Counted from the first letter of the stretch, positions 6,365 through 16,187 are shown. The stretch: 42,618 bases of DNA from Actinomycetota bacterium (GCA_947486505.1 CANKTT010000001.1:1-42618); one strand, 5' to 3'. Made by a program: numbers and translations. The notes: generated from the sequence alone by a model not told the origin.

Positions 6365-8155
6365 ATGTCCTTGGCCCTTTACCGAAAGTACCGACCCGGT
6401 CAGTTTTCTGACGTAATCGGGCAAGAACACGTCACGGCCCCACTTTCGCGAGCCCTAGACAGCGATCGCATCCATCACGCATACCTATTCACCGGACCTC
6501 GTGGTTGCGGCAAAACTTCTTCAGCCCGAATCATGGCCCGATCTATGAATTGCGAAAAAGGCCCAACTTCGAATCCATGTGGAGTTTGCCAGTCTTGCAT
6601 CGACTTGGCTCCAAACGGCCCTGGCTCAATCGATGTTATTGAAATTGATGCAGCTACTTATCGCGGAATCGACGATGCTAAAGAATTGCGTGAACGTGCA
6701 GTTTACGCACCGGTTCATGCGCGATTCAAGGTCTACATTATCGATGAGGCCCACCAGCTAACCCGAGATGCATTCAACGTGCTACTGAAGCTAGTTGAGG
6801 AACCACCACCTCATTTACGATTCATCTTTGCCACAACAGAACCAGACAAAATCATTCCAACGCTTCGTTCCCGCACTCACCACTATCCTTTCCGATTAGT
6901 TTCAGCCAAGACTTTGGCACAACATATGGCGTTGATGTGTGAACGTGAAGGCATCGCAGCAGATCCTGCTGCACTGGCACTTGTTGCTCGCGCTGGCGCC
7001 GGTTCAGTTCGTGATGCGCAATCGGTATTGGGCCAAGTAATTGCCGGGTCTGGACCAGAAGGTGTCACTTACGCAGACACCGTTGCCCAACTTGGATTCA
7101 CCGATGAAACACTTTTGAGCCAAGTTGTAGTTGCAATTGCAAACGGTGATGGCGCTTCACTTTTCACGCTGATCGAACAAGTTGTAACTTCTGGTCACGA
7201 ACCTCGTCGCTTCGCAAATGACTTGTTAGATCACTTGCGTGACTTAGTTGTTGTAACTCAAGTTCCAGACGCTGCCACCTCTGGATTATTCGACATACCA
7301 AATGAACAAATTGATGATCTAGTTAGCCAGGCCAAGTTATTCACGCCGGCTCAATTAGTTCGAGTTGCTGACTTAGTCAGTTCAGGACTATCGGAACTTC
7401 GCGGTGCAGCCTCGCCAAAGCTTCAACTAGAACTTCTCGCAGCTCGCTTAGTTACAAATGAAGTAACCCAAGACTTAATCAATAGAGTTGAAAAACTTGA
7501 ACAAGATGGTCCTCGAGTTTCAAGTGCTGCACCAGTCCCGGCGCGCGCTCGAGTTGCAGCAGAACAACCAGTTACTCAACAAGTTGAGACGCCAATTGAA
7601 TCTGCGCCTGCTGCAGCAAAGACACCACCACCAAGACCAAAAGTTTCCACATCACCAGCGCCAATGAAACCATCGCAAGTCACAGCGGCTGCAACACAAA
7701 AAGCAGAAGATAAAACTGCTGAAGCGCCGGCAACACTTACTGGTCCCGTTTCTTTCGAACAAATTCGCGAAGCCTGGCCAGCAATCTTGCAAACACTGGG
7801 TAGTCAGAGTCGGGTTGCCGGAATTGTCATGGTCGACACAGCGCCAGTTTCGTTTGGTGAAGATAAAGTTTTGGCGGTCGCATTTCCAAATTCAAACACT
7901 ATGAATAATGCAGTCAAGAGTGGCCATGATGATCGCTTGCGTTTAGTCATTCAAAATCTTTTCCATGTTGGTGTACGCATCGATCCAACAGTTGATCCAA
8001 ATCGTGCGATTGCAGCAAAACCAAAAAAGGAAGCAGCAACTGACGCGGGCGAGGCCTCTCCGGATGACGAGACAACACCTTCGCGATCTTCAATCGACAT
8101 CATTACCAGCTCACTCGGCGGACAAGTTATTAGCGAAAGTCCGCGCGAAGCATGA
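6365..8155 (+). CDS. dnaX: DNA polymerase III subunit gamma/tau
   Basis: Clamp-loader ATPase subunit of the replicative polymerase. It starts [11 protein letters not shown], the usual N-terminus; an in-frame TTG six bases upstream is not preferred. Walker A GPRGCGKT is at residues 44-51, zinc-binding cysteines at 63, 72, 75 and 78, and Walker B YIIDEAH at 124-130. After the AAA+ and gamma-3 domains comes a Pro/Ala-rich linker (about 385-455) and a C-terminal tau-like region. An A-AAA-AAG heptamer in the reading frame at 8023-8029 matches the slippery sequence of E. coli dnaX. The stop overlaps the recR start by 4 bp. Confidence 0.96.
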   Translation: MSLALYRKYRPGQFSDVIGQEHVTAPLSRALDSDRIHHAYLFTGPRGCGKTSSARIMARSMNCEKGPTSNPCGVCQSCIDLAPNGPGSIDVIEIDAATYRGIDDAKELRERAVYAPVHARFKVYIIDEAHQLTRDAFNVLLKLVEEPPPHLRFIFATTEPDKIIPTLRSRTHHYPFRLVSAKTLAQHMALMCEREGIAADPAALALVARAGAGSVRDAQSVLGQVIAGSGPEGVTYADTVAQLGFTDETLLSQVVVAIANGDGASLFTLIEQVVTSGHEPRRFANDLLDHLRDLVVVTQVPDAATSGLFDIPNEQIDDLVSQAKLFTPAQLVRVADLVSSGLSELRGAASPKLQLELLAARLVTNEVTQDLINRVEKLEQDGPRVSSAAPVPARARVAAEQPVTQQVETPIESAPAAAKTPPPRPKVSTSPAPMKPSQVTAAATQKAEDKTAEAPATLTGPVSFEQIREAWPAILQTLGSQSRVAGIVMVDTAPVSFGEDKVLAVAFPNSNTMNNAVKSGHDDRLRLVIQNLFHVGVRIDPTVDPNRAIAAKPKKEAATDAGEASPDDETTPSRSSIDIITSSLGGQVISESPREA

Positions 8156-8760
8156 GCAACATTTATGAAGGCATAGTTCAGGACTTGATCGATGAACTTG
8201 CCAAACTTCCAGGCGTTGGACCAAAGGGCGCCACTCGAATCGCATTTCACTTATTAGCGACCGACAGTGCTGACGTCACTCGCTTAGCTACCGTTTTAGC
8301 TGACGTTAAAGACAAGATTAAGTTTTGCCGAACTTGCTACAACGTTGCTCAAGATGATCTTTGCCGAATTTGTGCAGACACGCGCCGCGATGAAACCGCA
8401 ATCTGTGTTGTCGAAGAATCAAAGGACGTTTTAGCTGTGGAGCGAACGAGAGAATTTCGAGGCAGGTATCACGTATTGGGTGGGGCAATTAGTCCAATCG
8501 ACGGCGTTGGGCCCGATGACCTGCGAGTTACTGAGCTAATGACTCGATTGGCTGATGGCGCGATCGTAGAGATCATTCTTGCTACGGATCCAAATCTTGA
8601 AGGCGAAGCCACTGCTACCTATTTAACACGGCTGATTTCACCATTAGGAATAAAGGTCACCAGGCTTGCCTCCGGCCTACCTGTTGGTGGCGATCTCGAG
8701 TATGCCGATGAGGTCACACTGGGACGCGCATTTGAAGGTCGACGCCAAGTCAGCCCGTAG
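8152..8760 (+). CDS. recR: Recombination mediator RecR
   Basis: Forms the RecFOR mediator that loads RecA at single-strand gaps. At 202 residues it is the standard length. Seen in order: the helix-hairpin-helix region [20 protein letters not shown], a C4 zinc finger at Cys59, Cys62, Cys71 and Cys74, and a Toprim domain beginning [20 protein letters not shown] overlap with dnaX indicates translational coupling; the dnaX-recR pair is widely conserved. Confidence 0.96.
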   Translation: MSNIYEGIVQDLIDELAKLPGVGPKGATRIAFHLLATDSADVTRLATVLADVKDKIKFCRTCYNVAQDDLCRICADTRRDETAICVVEESKDVLAVERTREFRGRYHVLGGAISPIDGVGPDDLRVTELMTRLADGAIVEIILATDPNLEGEATATYLTRLISPLGIKVTRLASGLPVGGDLEYADEVTLGRAFEGRRQVSP

Positions 8761-8822
8761 CTAATTCACTCGATTCCTGATTCCACAATTTGGACTGTGA
8801 TATCGGACTTCGAGATTCCCTT

Positions 8823-8828
8823 TAGACT
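8823..8828 (+). promoter_or_regulatory. Candidate -10 box of lysC (leaderless)
   Basis: TAGACT lies eight bases before the ATG of aspartokinase, with no Shine-Dalgarno sequence in between. The 76-bp gap after recR is enough for a separate promoter, though no good -35 box was found. Confidence 0.35.
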
Positions 8829-8836
8829 TATTCCTT

Positions 8837-10135
8837 ATGGGCTTAATTGTCGCTAAATTCGGTGGGTCATCCGTTGCGGATGCGGCTGGAATTTTGCGAG
8901 TAGCCAAGCGAATCGCTGACACCAAGCGTGCTGGGAATGAAGTCGTTGTCGTAGTTTCGGCAATGGGCGACACCACTGACGATCTAATTGATTTAGCGAA
9001 GCAGGTATCACCTAATCCGCCAGGTCGCGAACTTGATATGTTGCTTACTGCGGGTGAACGAATTTCAATGGCTGTGTTAGCAATGGCAATAAATGATCTT
9101 GGTTTCGAGGCACGTTCCTATACCGGGTCACAAGCAGGCTTGATTACCGATTCCACACACGGCAAAGCGCGAATCGTTGACGTTACACCAGGAAGAATTC
9201 AAGAAGCACTGCGAGAAAATGCAATTCCAATCGTTGCTGGCTTCCAAGGTGTTTCGCAAGACACTAAAGACATCACAACCCTGGGTCGTGGTGGATCTGA
9301 CTTAACTGCAGTTGCCTTAGCTGCTGCGCTGTATGCCGATGTTTGTGAGATTTACACAGATGTTGACGGAATCTTTTCAGCCGATCCCCGCATGGTTTCA
9401 AAAGCAAGACAAGTTCCGCGCATCACTTATGACGAAATGATGGAACTTGCCGCAGCGGGCGCGAAAGTTCTGCACCTTCGTTGTGTTGAATATGCAAAAC
9501 GCTTTGATTTACCAATTCACGTTCGTTCGTCTTTCTCGGATAAAGAAGGAACCTTTGTTATTGCTGATCTAAACGATCAGTCCAAGTTAAAGAAGTTGTC
9601 CAAAGTAGGAGCAATTATGGAACAACCGATCATCGCCGGCGTCGCACATGATTTAGGAGATGCCAAGATTACCGTCGTTGGTGTTCCTGATCGCCCAGGT
9701 ATGGCTGCTGCAATTTTCCAAGCCGTTGCTGATGCTGGCATCAATATGGACATGATCGTCCAGAACGTAAGTGTTCACGAGTCAGGTGCAACTGACGTAA
9801 CTTTTACTTGCCCGCGTGGCGATGCAGCGAAAGCTGAACTAGCGCTTCGACGCATTGAAAAAGAAGTTAACTTCAAGGACATTGACACAGATGAGAACAT
9901 TGCAAAGATTTCCCTTGTTGGAGCCGGCATGCGTTCTCATCCCGGCGTATCTGCGACTTTCTTTAAAGCAATCGCAGACGCTGGCGTGAACGTGGAAATG
10001 ATTTCAACTTCTGAAATTCGAATCTCAGTTGTTACTCGTGCTGATGATGCTACGAAGGCAGTGACTGCAATTCACACTGCATTTGGTTTGGACGCGGACG
10101 GCGAAGCTGTTGTCTATGGTGGAACAGGGCGTTAA
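8837..10135 (+). CDS. lysC: Aspartate kinase, alpha subunit (with internal beta start)
   Basis: Phosphorylates aspartate, the first step toward lysine, threonine, methionine and diaminopimelate for peptidoglycan. The kinase domain opens with [14 protein letters not shown] (Lys7) and includes [18 protein letters not shown]. Two ACT domains from about residue 265 bind regulatory amino acids, including [17 protein letters not shown] and [19 protein letters not shown]. At 432 residues it is close to the 421-residue C. glutamicum enzyme. It is followed three bases later by asd, the usual actinobacterial operon. Feedback inhibition by Lys+Thr is expected from the family but not shown here. Confidence 0.95.
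   Translation: MGLIVAKFGGSSVADAAGILRVAKRIADTKRAGNEVVVVVSAMGDTTDDLIDLAKQVSPNPPGRELDMLLTAGERISMAVLAMAINDLGFEARSYTGSQAGLITDSTHGKARIVDVTPGRIQEALRENAIPIVAGFQGVSQDTKDITTLGRGGSDLTAVALAAALYADVCEIYTDVDGIFSADPRMVSKARQVPRITYDEMMELAAAGAKVLHLRCVEYAKRFDLPIHVRSSFSDKEGTFVIADLNDQSKLKKLSKVGAIMEQPIIAGVAHDLGDAKITVVGVPDRPGMAAAIFQAVADAGINMDMIVQNVSVHESGATDVTFTCPRGDAAKAELALRRIEKEVNFKDIDTDENIAKISLVGAGMRSHPGVSATFFKAIADAGVNVEMISTSEIRISVVTRADDATKAVTAIHTAFGLDADGEAVVYGGTGR
9617..10135 (+). CDS. Aspartate kinase beta subunit from an internal start
   Basis: ATG at 9617 is in frame with lysC (codon 261) and has AGGAG five bases upstream, one of the better ribosome-binding sites in the window. Translation from it gives a 172-residue protein with only the ACT domains. 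Actinobacterial and Bacillus class alpha2beta2 aspartokinases are known to make this beta subunit from the same gene, and 172 residues is the length reported for C. glutamicum. Expression here is inferred from the signal. Confidence 0.75.
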   Translation: MEQPIIAGVAHDLGDAKITVVGVPDRPGMAAAIFQAVADAGINMDMIVQNVSVHESGATDVTFTCPRGDAAKAELALRRIEKEVNFKDIDTDENIAKISLVGAGMRSHPGVSATFFKAIADAGVNVEMISTSEIRISVVTRADDATKAVTAIHTAFGLDADGEAVVYGGTGR

Positions 10136-10138
10136 GCG

Positions 10139-11188
10139 ATGACAAAGAAACCAACTCTTGCCGTTGTAGGTGCAACGGGTGCCGTTGGCACAGTAATGCT
10201 TGATCTACTTTCAACTCGCCCAGATGTTTGGGGTGAGATTAAGTTACTTGCTTCAGCTCGCTCAGCTGGAAAAGTACTTCAGGTCAGAGGTCAGGATGTT
10301 GTAGTTGAAGAGCTAACCGAAGCTGCATTTGATGGAGTGGACGTTGCAATGTTCGATGTCCCTGACGAGATCTCTGCAAAGTGGGCACCAATTGCAGCTG
10401 CTAAAGGTGTTATTGCCGTCGATAACAGCGGAGCCTTCCGCATGGATGCCGATGTTCCACTTGTTGTTCCGGAAGTGAATGCTGACCAAACTAGAAATCG
10501 TCCTCGTGGAATCATCTCCAATCCAAACTGCACGACACTTTCGATGATTGTCGTTGTCGGCGCACTGGAAAAAGCATTCGGCGTCAAAGAACTAGTTGTT
10601 GCTTCCTATCAAGCTGCATCTGGTGCTGGTCAAGGTGGCATTGATGCACTTCATGAGCAAATCGATGCAGTAGCTGGCAAGAACCTAGGCAATGAAACTA
10701 AAGATGTTCGTAATGTCATCACCAAGAACGATGTGTTTCCAGCGCCTCTTGCCTTAAATGTTGTGCCATGGGCTGGTTCATTATCCGAAAATGATTACAC
10801 TAGCGAAGAACTTAAGGTTCGTAATGAGTCACGCAAGATTCTTGGTAAGCCAGAACTAAAGGTTCATGCAACATGCGTTCGCGTTCCAGTTGTTACAACT
10901 CACTCACTCGCGGTCCACGCGGTGCTTGATCGCGCAGTCACTGCGGATGAAGTTCGTGCCCTGCTTGCAAATGCTGACGGAGTAGTCGTTGTAGACGACC
11001 CGGAGAACAAGATTTTCCCAACTCCGATTGATGTTGTTGGAACGGATCCGACGGTTGTTGGTCGCATTCGGGTTTCCAAAGAATATCCGAACGAAATTGA
11101 TTTCTTTGTTTGCGGTGATAACTTACGTAAGGGCGCAGCGTTAAATACTGCTCAGATTGCTGAAGTAGTAGCAAAAGAGTTTAGTTAA
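10139..11188 (+). CDS. asd: Aspartate-semialdehyde dehydrogenase
   Basis: NADPH-dependent reduction of aspartyl phosphate to aspartate semialdehyde, the branch point to lysine/DAP and homoserine. The N-terminal LAVVGATGAVGTVMLDLL is the nucleotide-binding motif, and the catalytic cysteine is Cys131 in SNPNCTT. The later VPVVTTHS segment carries substrate-binding residues. 349 residues, normal. Only three bases separate it from lysC, so the two are co-transcribed. Confidence 0.96.
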   Translation: MTKKPTLAVVGATGAVGTVMLDLLSTRPDVWGEIKLLASARSAGKVLQVRGQDVVVEELTEAAFDGVDVAMFDVPDEISAKWAPIAAAKGVIAVDNSGAFRMDADVPLVVPEVNADQTRNRPRGIISNPNCTTLSMIVVVGALEKAFGVKELVVASYQAASGAGQGGIDALHEQIDAVAGKNLGNETKDVRNVITKNDVFPAPLALNVVPWAGSLSENDYTSEELKVRNESRKILGKPELKVHATCVRVPVVTTHSLAVHAVLDRAVTADEVRALLANADGVVVVDDPENKIFPTPIDVVGTDPTVVGRIRVSKEYPNEIDFFVCGDNLRKGAALNTAQIAEVVAKEFS

Positions 11189-11221
11189 ATTCTTTTGCCA
11201 AGGAACAATGCAGAGATTTAA

Positions 11222-12124
11222 CTAGTTGGTTTTTGCACTCAGCGTAATCAAAGTTGCCTCTGGTCGACATGCAATACGTACTTGAGTGAAAGGTGAAGTC
11301 CCAACTCCAGCTGAAACGTGAAGTGGCATCTCACTTTCGCCGAAAGCGGAAAGTCCTTTTGCATTGCGTTGTGGCAGATCACAGTTTGTAACCAATGCTC
11401 CATAAAACGGAATACAAATTTGTCCACCGTGAGTATGGCCTGCCAAAACTAAGTCAGCGTTATCTGCTTCAAAACTTTGCAGGACTCTTCGATATGGAGC
11501 GTGTGTTACGCCAAACCTAAAAGCGTTTGCTTCGAATGGACCGGCAACTGCTGCGTAATTATCTTTCTCAATGTGAGGATCATCGGTGCCACGGAAATGT
11601 ATTTTCACTCCCTTAATCTCTGTTACGCCTTGTTTGTTATTCAAGTCGAGCCATCCCGCATCTGTTAGTTCATTAACTAAGTCAGAGGTTGGTAGTGGTG
11701 AACCTTTCATTCGAATTTCCCGAGAAGCATCTAAGTACTTAAATGGATTTTTTATAATTGGAGCGTAGTAATCGTTACTTCCCAGAACGAAAGCACCAGG
11801 TATGTCCATCAACTCATCCATCGCCTCGACAACAGCTGGAACTGCGAGTTGGTGCGCCAAGAAATCACCTGTGCCAACCACGATGTCCGGCTCCAGCTTT
11901 GCTAGGGATCTAACCCAATTGATTTTTCTAGTCTGAGCAGGAGTGATGTGAAGATCGGAGATGTGTAATACGCGAATGGATTCGCTTCCAATCGGCAATA
12001 AAGGCAGCTCGACGTGCCGAACTGTAAACGCTTGCGCCTCGACGAGACCATAAGAAAGGCTTCCGACTCCGGTAGCGCCTATGGCGAGAACCGAATTCAT
12101 CAGAAATCCCATACTTACAAGCAT
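11222..12124 (-). CDS. Membrane-anchored metallophosphoesterase
   Basis: Calcineurin-like phosphoesterase with all metal motifs in order: HISDLHI, VGTGDFLA, GSNDY, and LAGHTHGGQI. A single hydrophobic segment near the N-terminus precedes the catalytic domain, so the enzyme is probably anchored facing outward. Similar YaeI-like proteins are widespread in actinobacteria, often near penicillin-binding protein genes; the substrate is unknown. The start is uncertain: the frame is open up to GTG at 12181, but that lies only 21 bp from the divergent gene's start. ATG at 12124 leaves room for promoters. Confidence 0.8.
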   Translation of the reverse strand: MLVSMGFLMNSVLAIGATGVGSLSYGLVEAQAFTVRHVELPLLPIGSESIRVLHISDLHITPAQTRKINWVRSLAKLEPDIVVGTGDFLAHQLAVPAVVEAMDELMDIPGAFVLGSNDYYAPIIKNPFKYLDASREIRMKGSPLPTSDLVNELTDAGWLDLNNKQGVTEIKGVKIHFRGTDDPHIEKDNYAAVAGPFEANAFRFGVTHAPYRRVLQSFEADNADLVLAGHTHGGQICIPFYGALVTNCDLPQRNAKGLSAFGESEMPLHVSAGVGTSPFTQVRIACRPEATLITLSAKTN

Positions 12125-12202
12125 TACACGATTTAATGGTTTCACAAGTGCACAAAATGCCCATAGGCTGGAGTTCTCCACACCTTCCCTAGGAGGCGAA
12201 AA

Positions 12203-13222
12203 ATGTCTACTGACGAGTCAGTTAATGATGCGCGCTCCGATAATTGGGATCCATTAACCGCACCGTTTTGGGAAACAGATAGTACCGACGAACCAATGTT
12301 GGCTCCGCCCGTTGAACAGTTCATGCCAATTGATGAAGACACGATGATTCGTCGTCGGCCACCACTTCCACCAGATGCTGATGAGATCATTCGTGGGGAA
12401 TACACCGGCTGGGTGCCGCTAATCAAGCCGGGAGAATCTCTCGACGAAGCTAAAGCGCGTGAAGAGCATAGAGTTTCAAGTCTTGATGCTTCGATTCCAA
12501 ATGTAGATGTAGATGCATGGGCGCCGATCGAAGTTGTTTTGAGCGACGAATCTGCATTCAAGGCCCCAGATGATCTTGCCTCTGATGTGCCAACGACAGT
12601 TCGGGAGCCAATCGTTGAAGTCAGACCATATATGTTTCCAACTGAGATTGTGCCTGACCCAGACTTTGTAGTTTCACCGGCTGAAGCCCTAGAAGAGGCA
12701 CGTCGCCGAATCGCACAAATGCGTGCAAGTTTGCAGACAAATATCAATCGAGTGTCGCAAAGTTTTGAACATCCTATTTTTACTCCAGTTGAAGTTTCAG
12801 TTCAGCAAGCACCACCATTTGTCCCTGCAGCTCAAACTGAAGTTCCATTGATTCCAGTCGTTGAAGCGCCAAGGACATTCGAATCGCTATTTGAAATCGA
12901 TGCTGACTCAGTTATTGAAGCACCAGCTCCGCAACCAACCTTTGTGCAAGCTCCAGCAACACAACCGGAAGCTTCACGAGTTGAGTCAGTGAAAACAGAG
13001 ACTCGCGAAGAACCTCGAGTATTTACTCAGTCAACACAGCAGTCGTCACCAACAATCATTATTGATGAAGCAGCGGATCAAACTCATTCGCTTGAACTAG
13101 TGATTATGCGCGATGAGATCAAAGACTTACGTGATCGTCTTGATTCTTCACAAAAATTGATTGAGAACTTAATGATTCGACTTGCTGACCTTGCTGAATT
13201 AGCTTTGAAACGCAAGGACTAA
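12203..13222 (+). CDS. Unrecognised acidic, largely disordered protein with C-terminal coiled coil
   Basis: I do not recognise this 339-residue protein. It is strongly acidic and rich in Pro, Glu, Asp and Ala, with no signal peptide or membrane segment, so it is probably cytoplasmic and mostly disordered. A conserved-looking patch is RPPLPPDADEIIRGEYTGW around residues 52-70. The last 45 residues (about 293-336) form a heptad-like helix, IMRDEIKDLRDRLDSS and onward, likely an oligomerisation coil. Translation signal is strong: AGGAGG eight bases before ATG. Its last 4 bp overlap the convergent NuoD-like gene. Confidence 0.7.
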   Translation: MSTDESVNDARSDNWDPLTAPFWETDSTDEPMLAPPVEQFMPIDEDTMIRRRPPLPPDADEIIRGEYTGWVPLIKPGESLDEAKAREEHRVSSLDASIPNVDVDAWAPIEVVLSDESAFKAPDDLASDVPTTVREPIVEVRPYMFPTEIVPDPDFVVSPAEALEEARRRIAQMRASLQTNINRVSQSFEHPIFTPVEVSVQQAPPFVPAAQTEVPLIPVVEAPRTFESLFEIDADSVIEAPAPQPTFVQAPATQPEASRVESVKTETREEPRVFTQSTQQSSPTIIIDEAADQTHSLELVIMRDEIKDLRDRLDSSQKLIENLMIRLADLAELALKRKD

Positions 13223-14343
13223 CGGTCCACATCTCCGGCAATAAAGGGCATACTTGCAACAATTGCGTCAAAGTGTTTTCGATTTGATCCAGGCAAGACA
13301 TTTTCAAATGCCAAAACTGTGTGCAAACTAGCTGGACGAAGTTTTAGGCGATATGGCAGTTTGTCATTTCTTGACACTAGGTACCACGACGCAATTCCAA
13401 GCGGAGTTTCGATGCTGTGCTCGTAACTACCTTCTGGCACTCGAACAACTTTAGGGAGCAAAACATTAACTTCGTCAGCAAAATGAAAGGTACATGGCTC
13501 ATTCAATTCTGAAATCATTGCCAGCGAGATCGTAACCTCATCAACGAGCTGCAGCATTCGGGCACTAACATCGCCCGAAACCTGCAAGGCCACTGCAAAA
13601 CTTTCGAGCTCGGAATACTTAAGTCCAGTGGCGGTTTCTCGCAAATCAATTGCGTATTCACTGGCACGTGCAGCTGGACCACTAACCGCAGAATCAATCG
13701 CCTGGGTTTTGCTCAAAACTCCTACAGATTCATATTCGACAAGATTTGCTAGCCAATTAGTTTCCAGAATGATTTGCGCAGCAACAAAACATAGGTGCTG
13801 CACTTCCTCCAACCACTCAGACGTTGGTGCATGAGTTAAGCCACCTATGCAAGTCAACATTGGGTGCATTCGACTACCGGTATAAGCGCGATAGTGATTT
13901 ACCCAAAGCTCGCGAGACTTTCTTAAGTTTTCAGAAAGTTGCTGGTCTTGCCAGGGAAAGCCTGCCAAGAACGCAAGGTGTGAAGTAACCCGATTGAATT
14001 CCAGTAGTAATGTCCGAAACCACTGCGCAGCCTCTGGTACTTCGATACCTAAAGCACCTTCGATTAACTGTGCGACACCAACTTCGCCCGAGTAAGCGCT
14101 TAGCCACTCATGACGGTTGGCAAGTGCGATTACCTGTCGATAGTCCCGAGATTCAAAAAGTTTTTCAGCACCACGATGCATTGATCCGAGAATTGGTTTT
14201 GCGGAGGCTATTAGCTCGCCTTCATACTCACAATCAATTCGCAACATTCCGTGAGTGGCGGGTGCGTGCAAAGGCAGGTGAGAGGTGGTGTCAGATCTTG
14301 CTGAATCTAAGGGAGAGATTCCGACTCTGCTGCGTTCAACCAC
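13219..14343 (-). CDS. Orphan NuoD-like (NADH dehydrogenase 49 kDa subunit) protein
   Basis: Homologue of complex I subunit D, which with NuoB forms the quinone-binding pocket. Retained blocks are HAPATHGMLRIDCEYEGELI (about residues 26-45), GSMHRGAEKLFESRDY (53-68, including the tyrosine position that contacts quinone in the family), and LLLEFNRVTSHLAFLAGF. There are no other nuo genes nearby. Stand-alone NuoD2 copies exist in Streptomyces and relatives in the same neighbourhood as pantothenate genes, so this is a conserved oddity rather than debris. 374 residues with no frameshift. Its function is unknown. Confidence 0.8.
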   Translation of the reverse strand: MVERSRVGISPLDSARSDTTSHLPLHAPATHGMLRIDCEYEGELIASAKPILGSMHRGAEKLFESRDYRQVIALANRHEWLSAYSGEVGVAQLIEGALGIEVPEAAQWFRTLLLEFNRVTSHLAFLAGFPWQDQQLSENLRKSRELWVNHYRAYTGSRMHPMLTCIGGLTHAPTSEWLEEVQHLCFVAAQIILETNWLANLVEYESVGVLSKTQAIDSAVSGPAARASEYAIDLRETATGLKYSELESFAVALQVSGDVSARMLQLVDEVTISLAMISELNEPCTFHFADEVNVLLPKVVRVPEGSYEHSIETPLGIASWYLVSRNDKLPYRLKLRPASLHTVLAFENVLPGSNRKHFDAIVASMPFIAGDVDR

Positions 14344-14405
14344 GGGACTTATCGTGTCATACCCCGGGTGATTTATCGATTTTTCGACATTTCAATAGTT
14401 GCTAC

Positions 14406-14411
14406 TAGTCT
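14406..14411 (+). promoter_or_regulatory. Candidate -10 box of the DUF2520-panC unit (leaderless)
   Basis: TAGTCT lies six bases before the GTG start at 14418, with no Shine-Dalgarno sequence. The spacing matches other leaderless candidates in this window. Confidence 0.35.
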
Positions 14412-14417
14412 TGTTAC

Positions 14418-15332
14418 GTGGTCAACACAATGGCCGAGAGCGATGAGCCTTGGACCGAAAAACCTCCACGCCTTGACGTAGGCGTAGTCGGAACTGGCAG
14501 AGCCGGCTCCGTTTTAGGTGCTGCGCTAAAACGTGCCGGACACAACATCCGAGCCTGCACAGCGGTAAGCGATATCTCAAAACTTAGAGCGGAATCTCTG
14601 TTACCGGGAGTTCCTGTTACTTCAATCGAAGATGCAGTTAATGATCGAGACCTAATCCTGTTGACCGTGCCAGACGATGTGCTGGGCCAAGTTGTTAATG
14701 GTTTAGCTACAACTAATGCAGTTAGCCCGGGAACTTTTGTAATGCACGCCTCGGGCCGATATGGAATTGAAGTCTTGCGTCCGCTGACCGATCAAGGTTG
14801 CTTGCCGCTAGCACTTCACCCAGTCATGACATTTACCGGAACCAGCATCGATCTCAATCGTCTTTCTGCTTGCCCATTTGGAATTACTACCGTCCAAACT
14901 TTACGTCCGGTGGCTGAAACTTTAGTTGTTGAAATCGGTGGCGAACCAATTTGGGTACCCGAAGAAAACCGTGAGCTCTATCACGCAGCATTAACTTTTG
15001 GCGCGAATAATTTGATGACACTAGTGACGCAAACTACCGAGCTACTAGAGGCCGCTGGGATTACAAATCCAGAAAATTTAGTTGCGCCGCTGCTAGGAGC
15101 ATCACTAGATAATGCATTGCGAAATGGGGATGCAGCAATTACTGGTCCAGTTGCGCGTGGAGATGCTGGAACTGTTCGGGAACATTTACGAGTACTTGCG
15201 AATTTTGATCCATCGGTATCACAGGCATATCGGGCAATGGCTCGATTAACCGCAATTCGAACACTTGCTTCGGGAACGTTACAACCACAGCTAGCTGAAG
15301 AACTTCTAATTGTTTTGGCAGATGAATCATGA
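14418..15332 (+). CDS. Rossmann / DUF2520 protein, candidate ketopantoate reductase-like enzyme
   Basis: Two-domain NAD(P)-binding protein: an N-terminal Rossmann fold (GVVGTGRAGSVLGAALKRAGH, about residues 22-42) and a C-terminal helical DUF2520 domain, 304 residues in all. Related architectures include 6-phosphogluconate-dehydrogenase-like reductases and ketopantoate reductases. It overlaps panC by 4 bp and coaX follows, so a pantothenate role, specifically reduction of ketopantoate in place of PanE, is the natural inference. The start is GTG 14418; ATG 14430 is an alternative. Confidence 0.75.
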   Translation: MVNTMAESDEPWTEKPPRLDVGVVGTGRAGSVLGAALKRAGHNIRACTAVSDISKLRAESLLPGVPVTSIEDAVNDRDLILLTVPDDVLGQVVNGLATTNAVSPGTFVMHASGRYGIEVLRPLTDQGCLPLALHPVMTFTGTSIDLNRLSACPFGITTVQTLRPVAETLVVEIGGEPIWVPEENRELYHAALTFGANNLMTLVTQTTELLEAAGITNPENLVAPLLGASLDNALRNGDAAITGPVARGDAGTVREHLRVLANFDPSVSQAYRAMARLTAIRTLASGTLQPQLAEELLIVLADES

Positions 15333-16180
15333 CGGAACTAATAGTTTTAAAAACCGTTTCTGAAGTAGATGCTTGGGCAGCAAAAGAAACGACTGCGATC
15401 GCTGCTGTTTTAACCATGGGAGCCTTGCATCAGGGTCATGCGGAACTTGTTAGGCATGCAAAAGCAAACACCCCAAGCGGAACTCGCGTGATTGCCACAA
15501 TCTTTGTTAATCCAACGCAATTCAATAACGCATCTGATCTTGAGGATTATCCTCAAACCTTGGATTCAGATTTAGAGACCTTGCAAAGTGCCGGTGCGGA
15601 TGCCGTATTTGTTCCAGATGTTTCGCAGATGTATCCCAATGGCTTGGAAGTAAATCCACCTATGGAACCTGGCGCAATTGGGGAGGTATTAGAAGGTAAA
15701 GCTCGACCGGGTCATTTCCGAGGAATGCTGACGGTAGTTCACCGACTACTTTCAATTACTCATGCTGACTATTCGTTCTTTGGTGAAAAAGATTTCCAAC
15801 AACTCACTCTGGTTAAGGCAATGGTGGCTGCCACCAAAATGCCAATTTCGATTGTTGGCGTACCCACAGTGCGAGATGAATTCGGATTGGCACTATCAAG
15901 TCGCAACCGAAGACTTTCTCTTGAGGCAATCGAACTGGCGAGATTGATTCCTACAGCAATGAATAAAGCAGCCGATGTATTTTCTGTTTCAGGCTCAGTT
16001 GCAGATGCCGAAGCTGCAGGTTTAGAGATTTTGGAACAAACTGGAAAGTTTGAAGTTGAATACTTTGAAGTCAAATCAAATGATTTAGTTTCCTCACCAG
16101 CGCTAAATAATGCTCGAGTTTTTGTAGCAGTAAGTATTGAAGGCGTAAGACTCATCGACAACCTAGAGATAGCGAAGTAG
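15329..16180 (+). CDS. panC: Pantothenate synthetase
   Basis: Joins pantoate and beta-alanine using ATP to give pantothenate. The cytidylyl-transferase-type ATP site is clear in TMGALHQGHAELVRHAK, and FFGEKDFQQLTLVKAMV and the LALSSRNRRLS block match the family. 283 residues is standard. ATGA overlap with the DUF2520 gene and 7 bp to coaX indicate one operon. panB and panD are not in this window, so the beta-alanine and ketopantoate sources lie elsewhere or are missing. Confidence 0.96.
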   Translation: MTELIVLKTVSEVDAWAAKETTAIAAVLTMGALHQGHAELVRHAKANTPSGTRVIATIFVNPTQFNNASDLEDYPQTLDSDLETLQSAGADAVFVPDVSQMYPNGLEVNPPMEPGAIGEVLEGKARPGHFRGMLTVVHRLLSITHADYSFFGEKDFQQLTLVKAMVAATKMPISIVGVPTVRDEFGLALSSRNRRLSLEAIELARLIPTAMNKAADVFSVSGSVADAEAAGLEILEQTGKFEVEYFEVKSNDLVSSPALNNARVFVAVSIEGVRLIDNLEIAK

Positions 16181-16187
16181 GAAAAGC

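Noticed and set aside
8761..8976. 71-codon minus-strand frame between recR and lysC
   Set aside because: It mostly shadows the conserved start of lysC, and its product looks like nothing known.
12125..12181. GTG 12181 as the metallophosphoesterase start
   Set aside because: It would leave only 21 bp to the divergent gene, with its AGGAGG, and no promoter room; kept only as an alternative.
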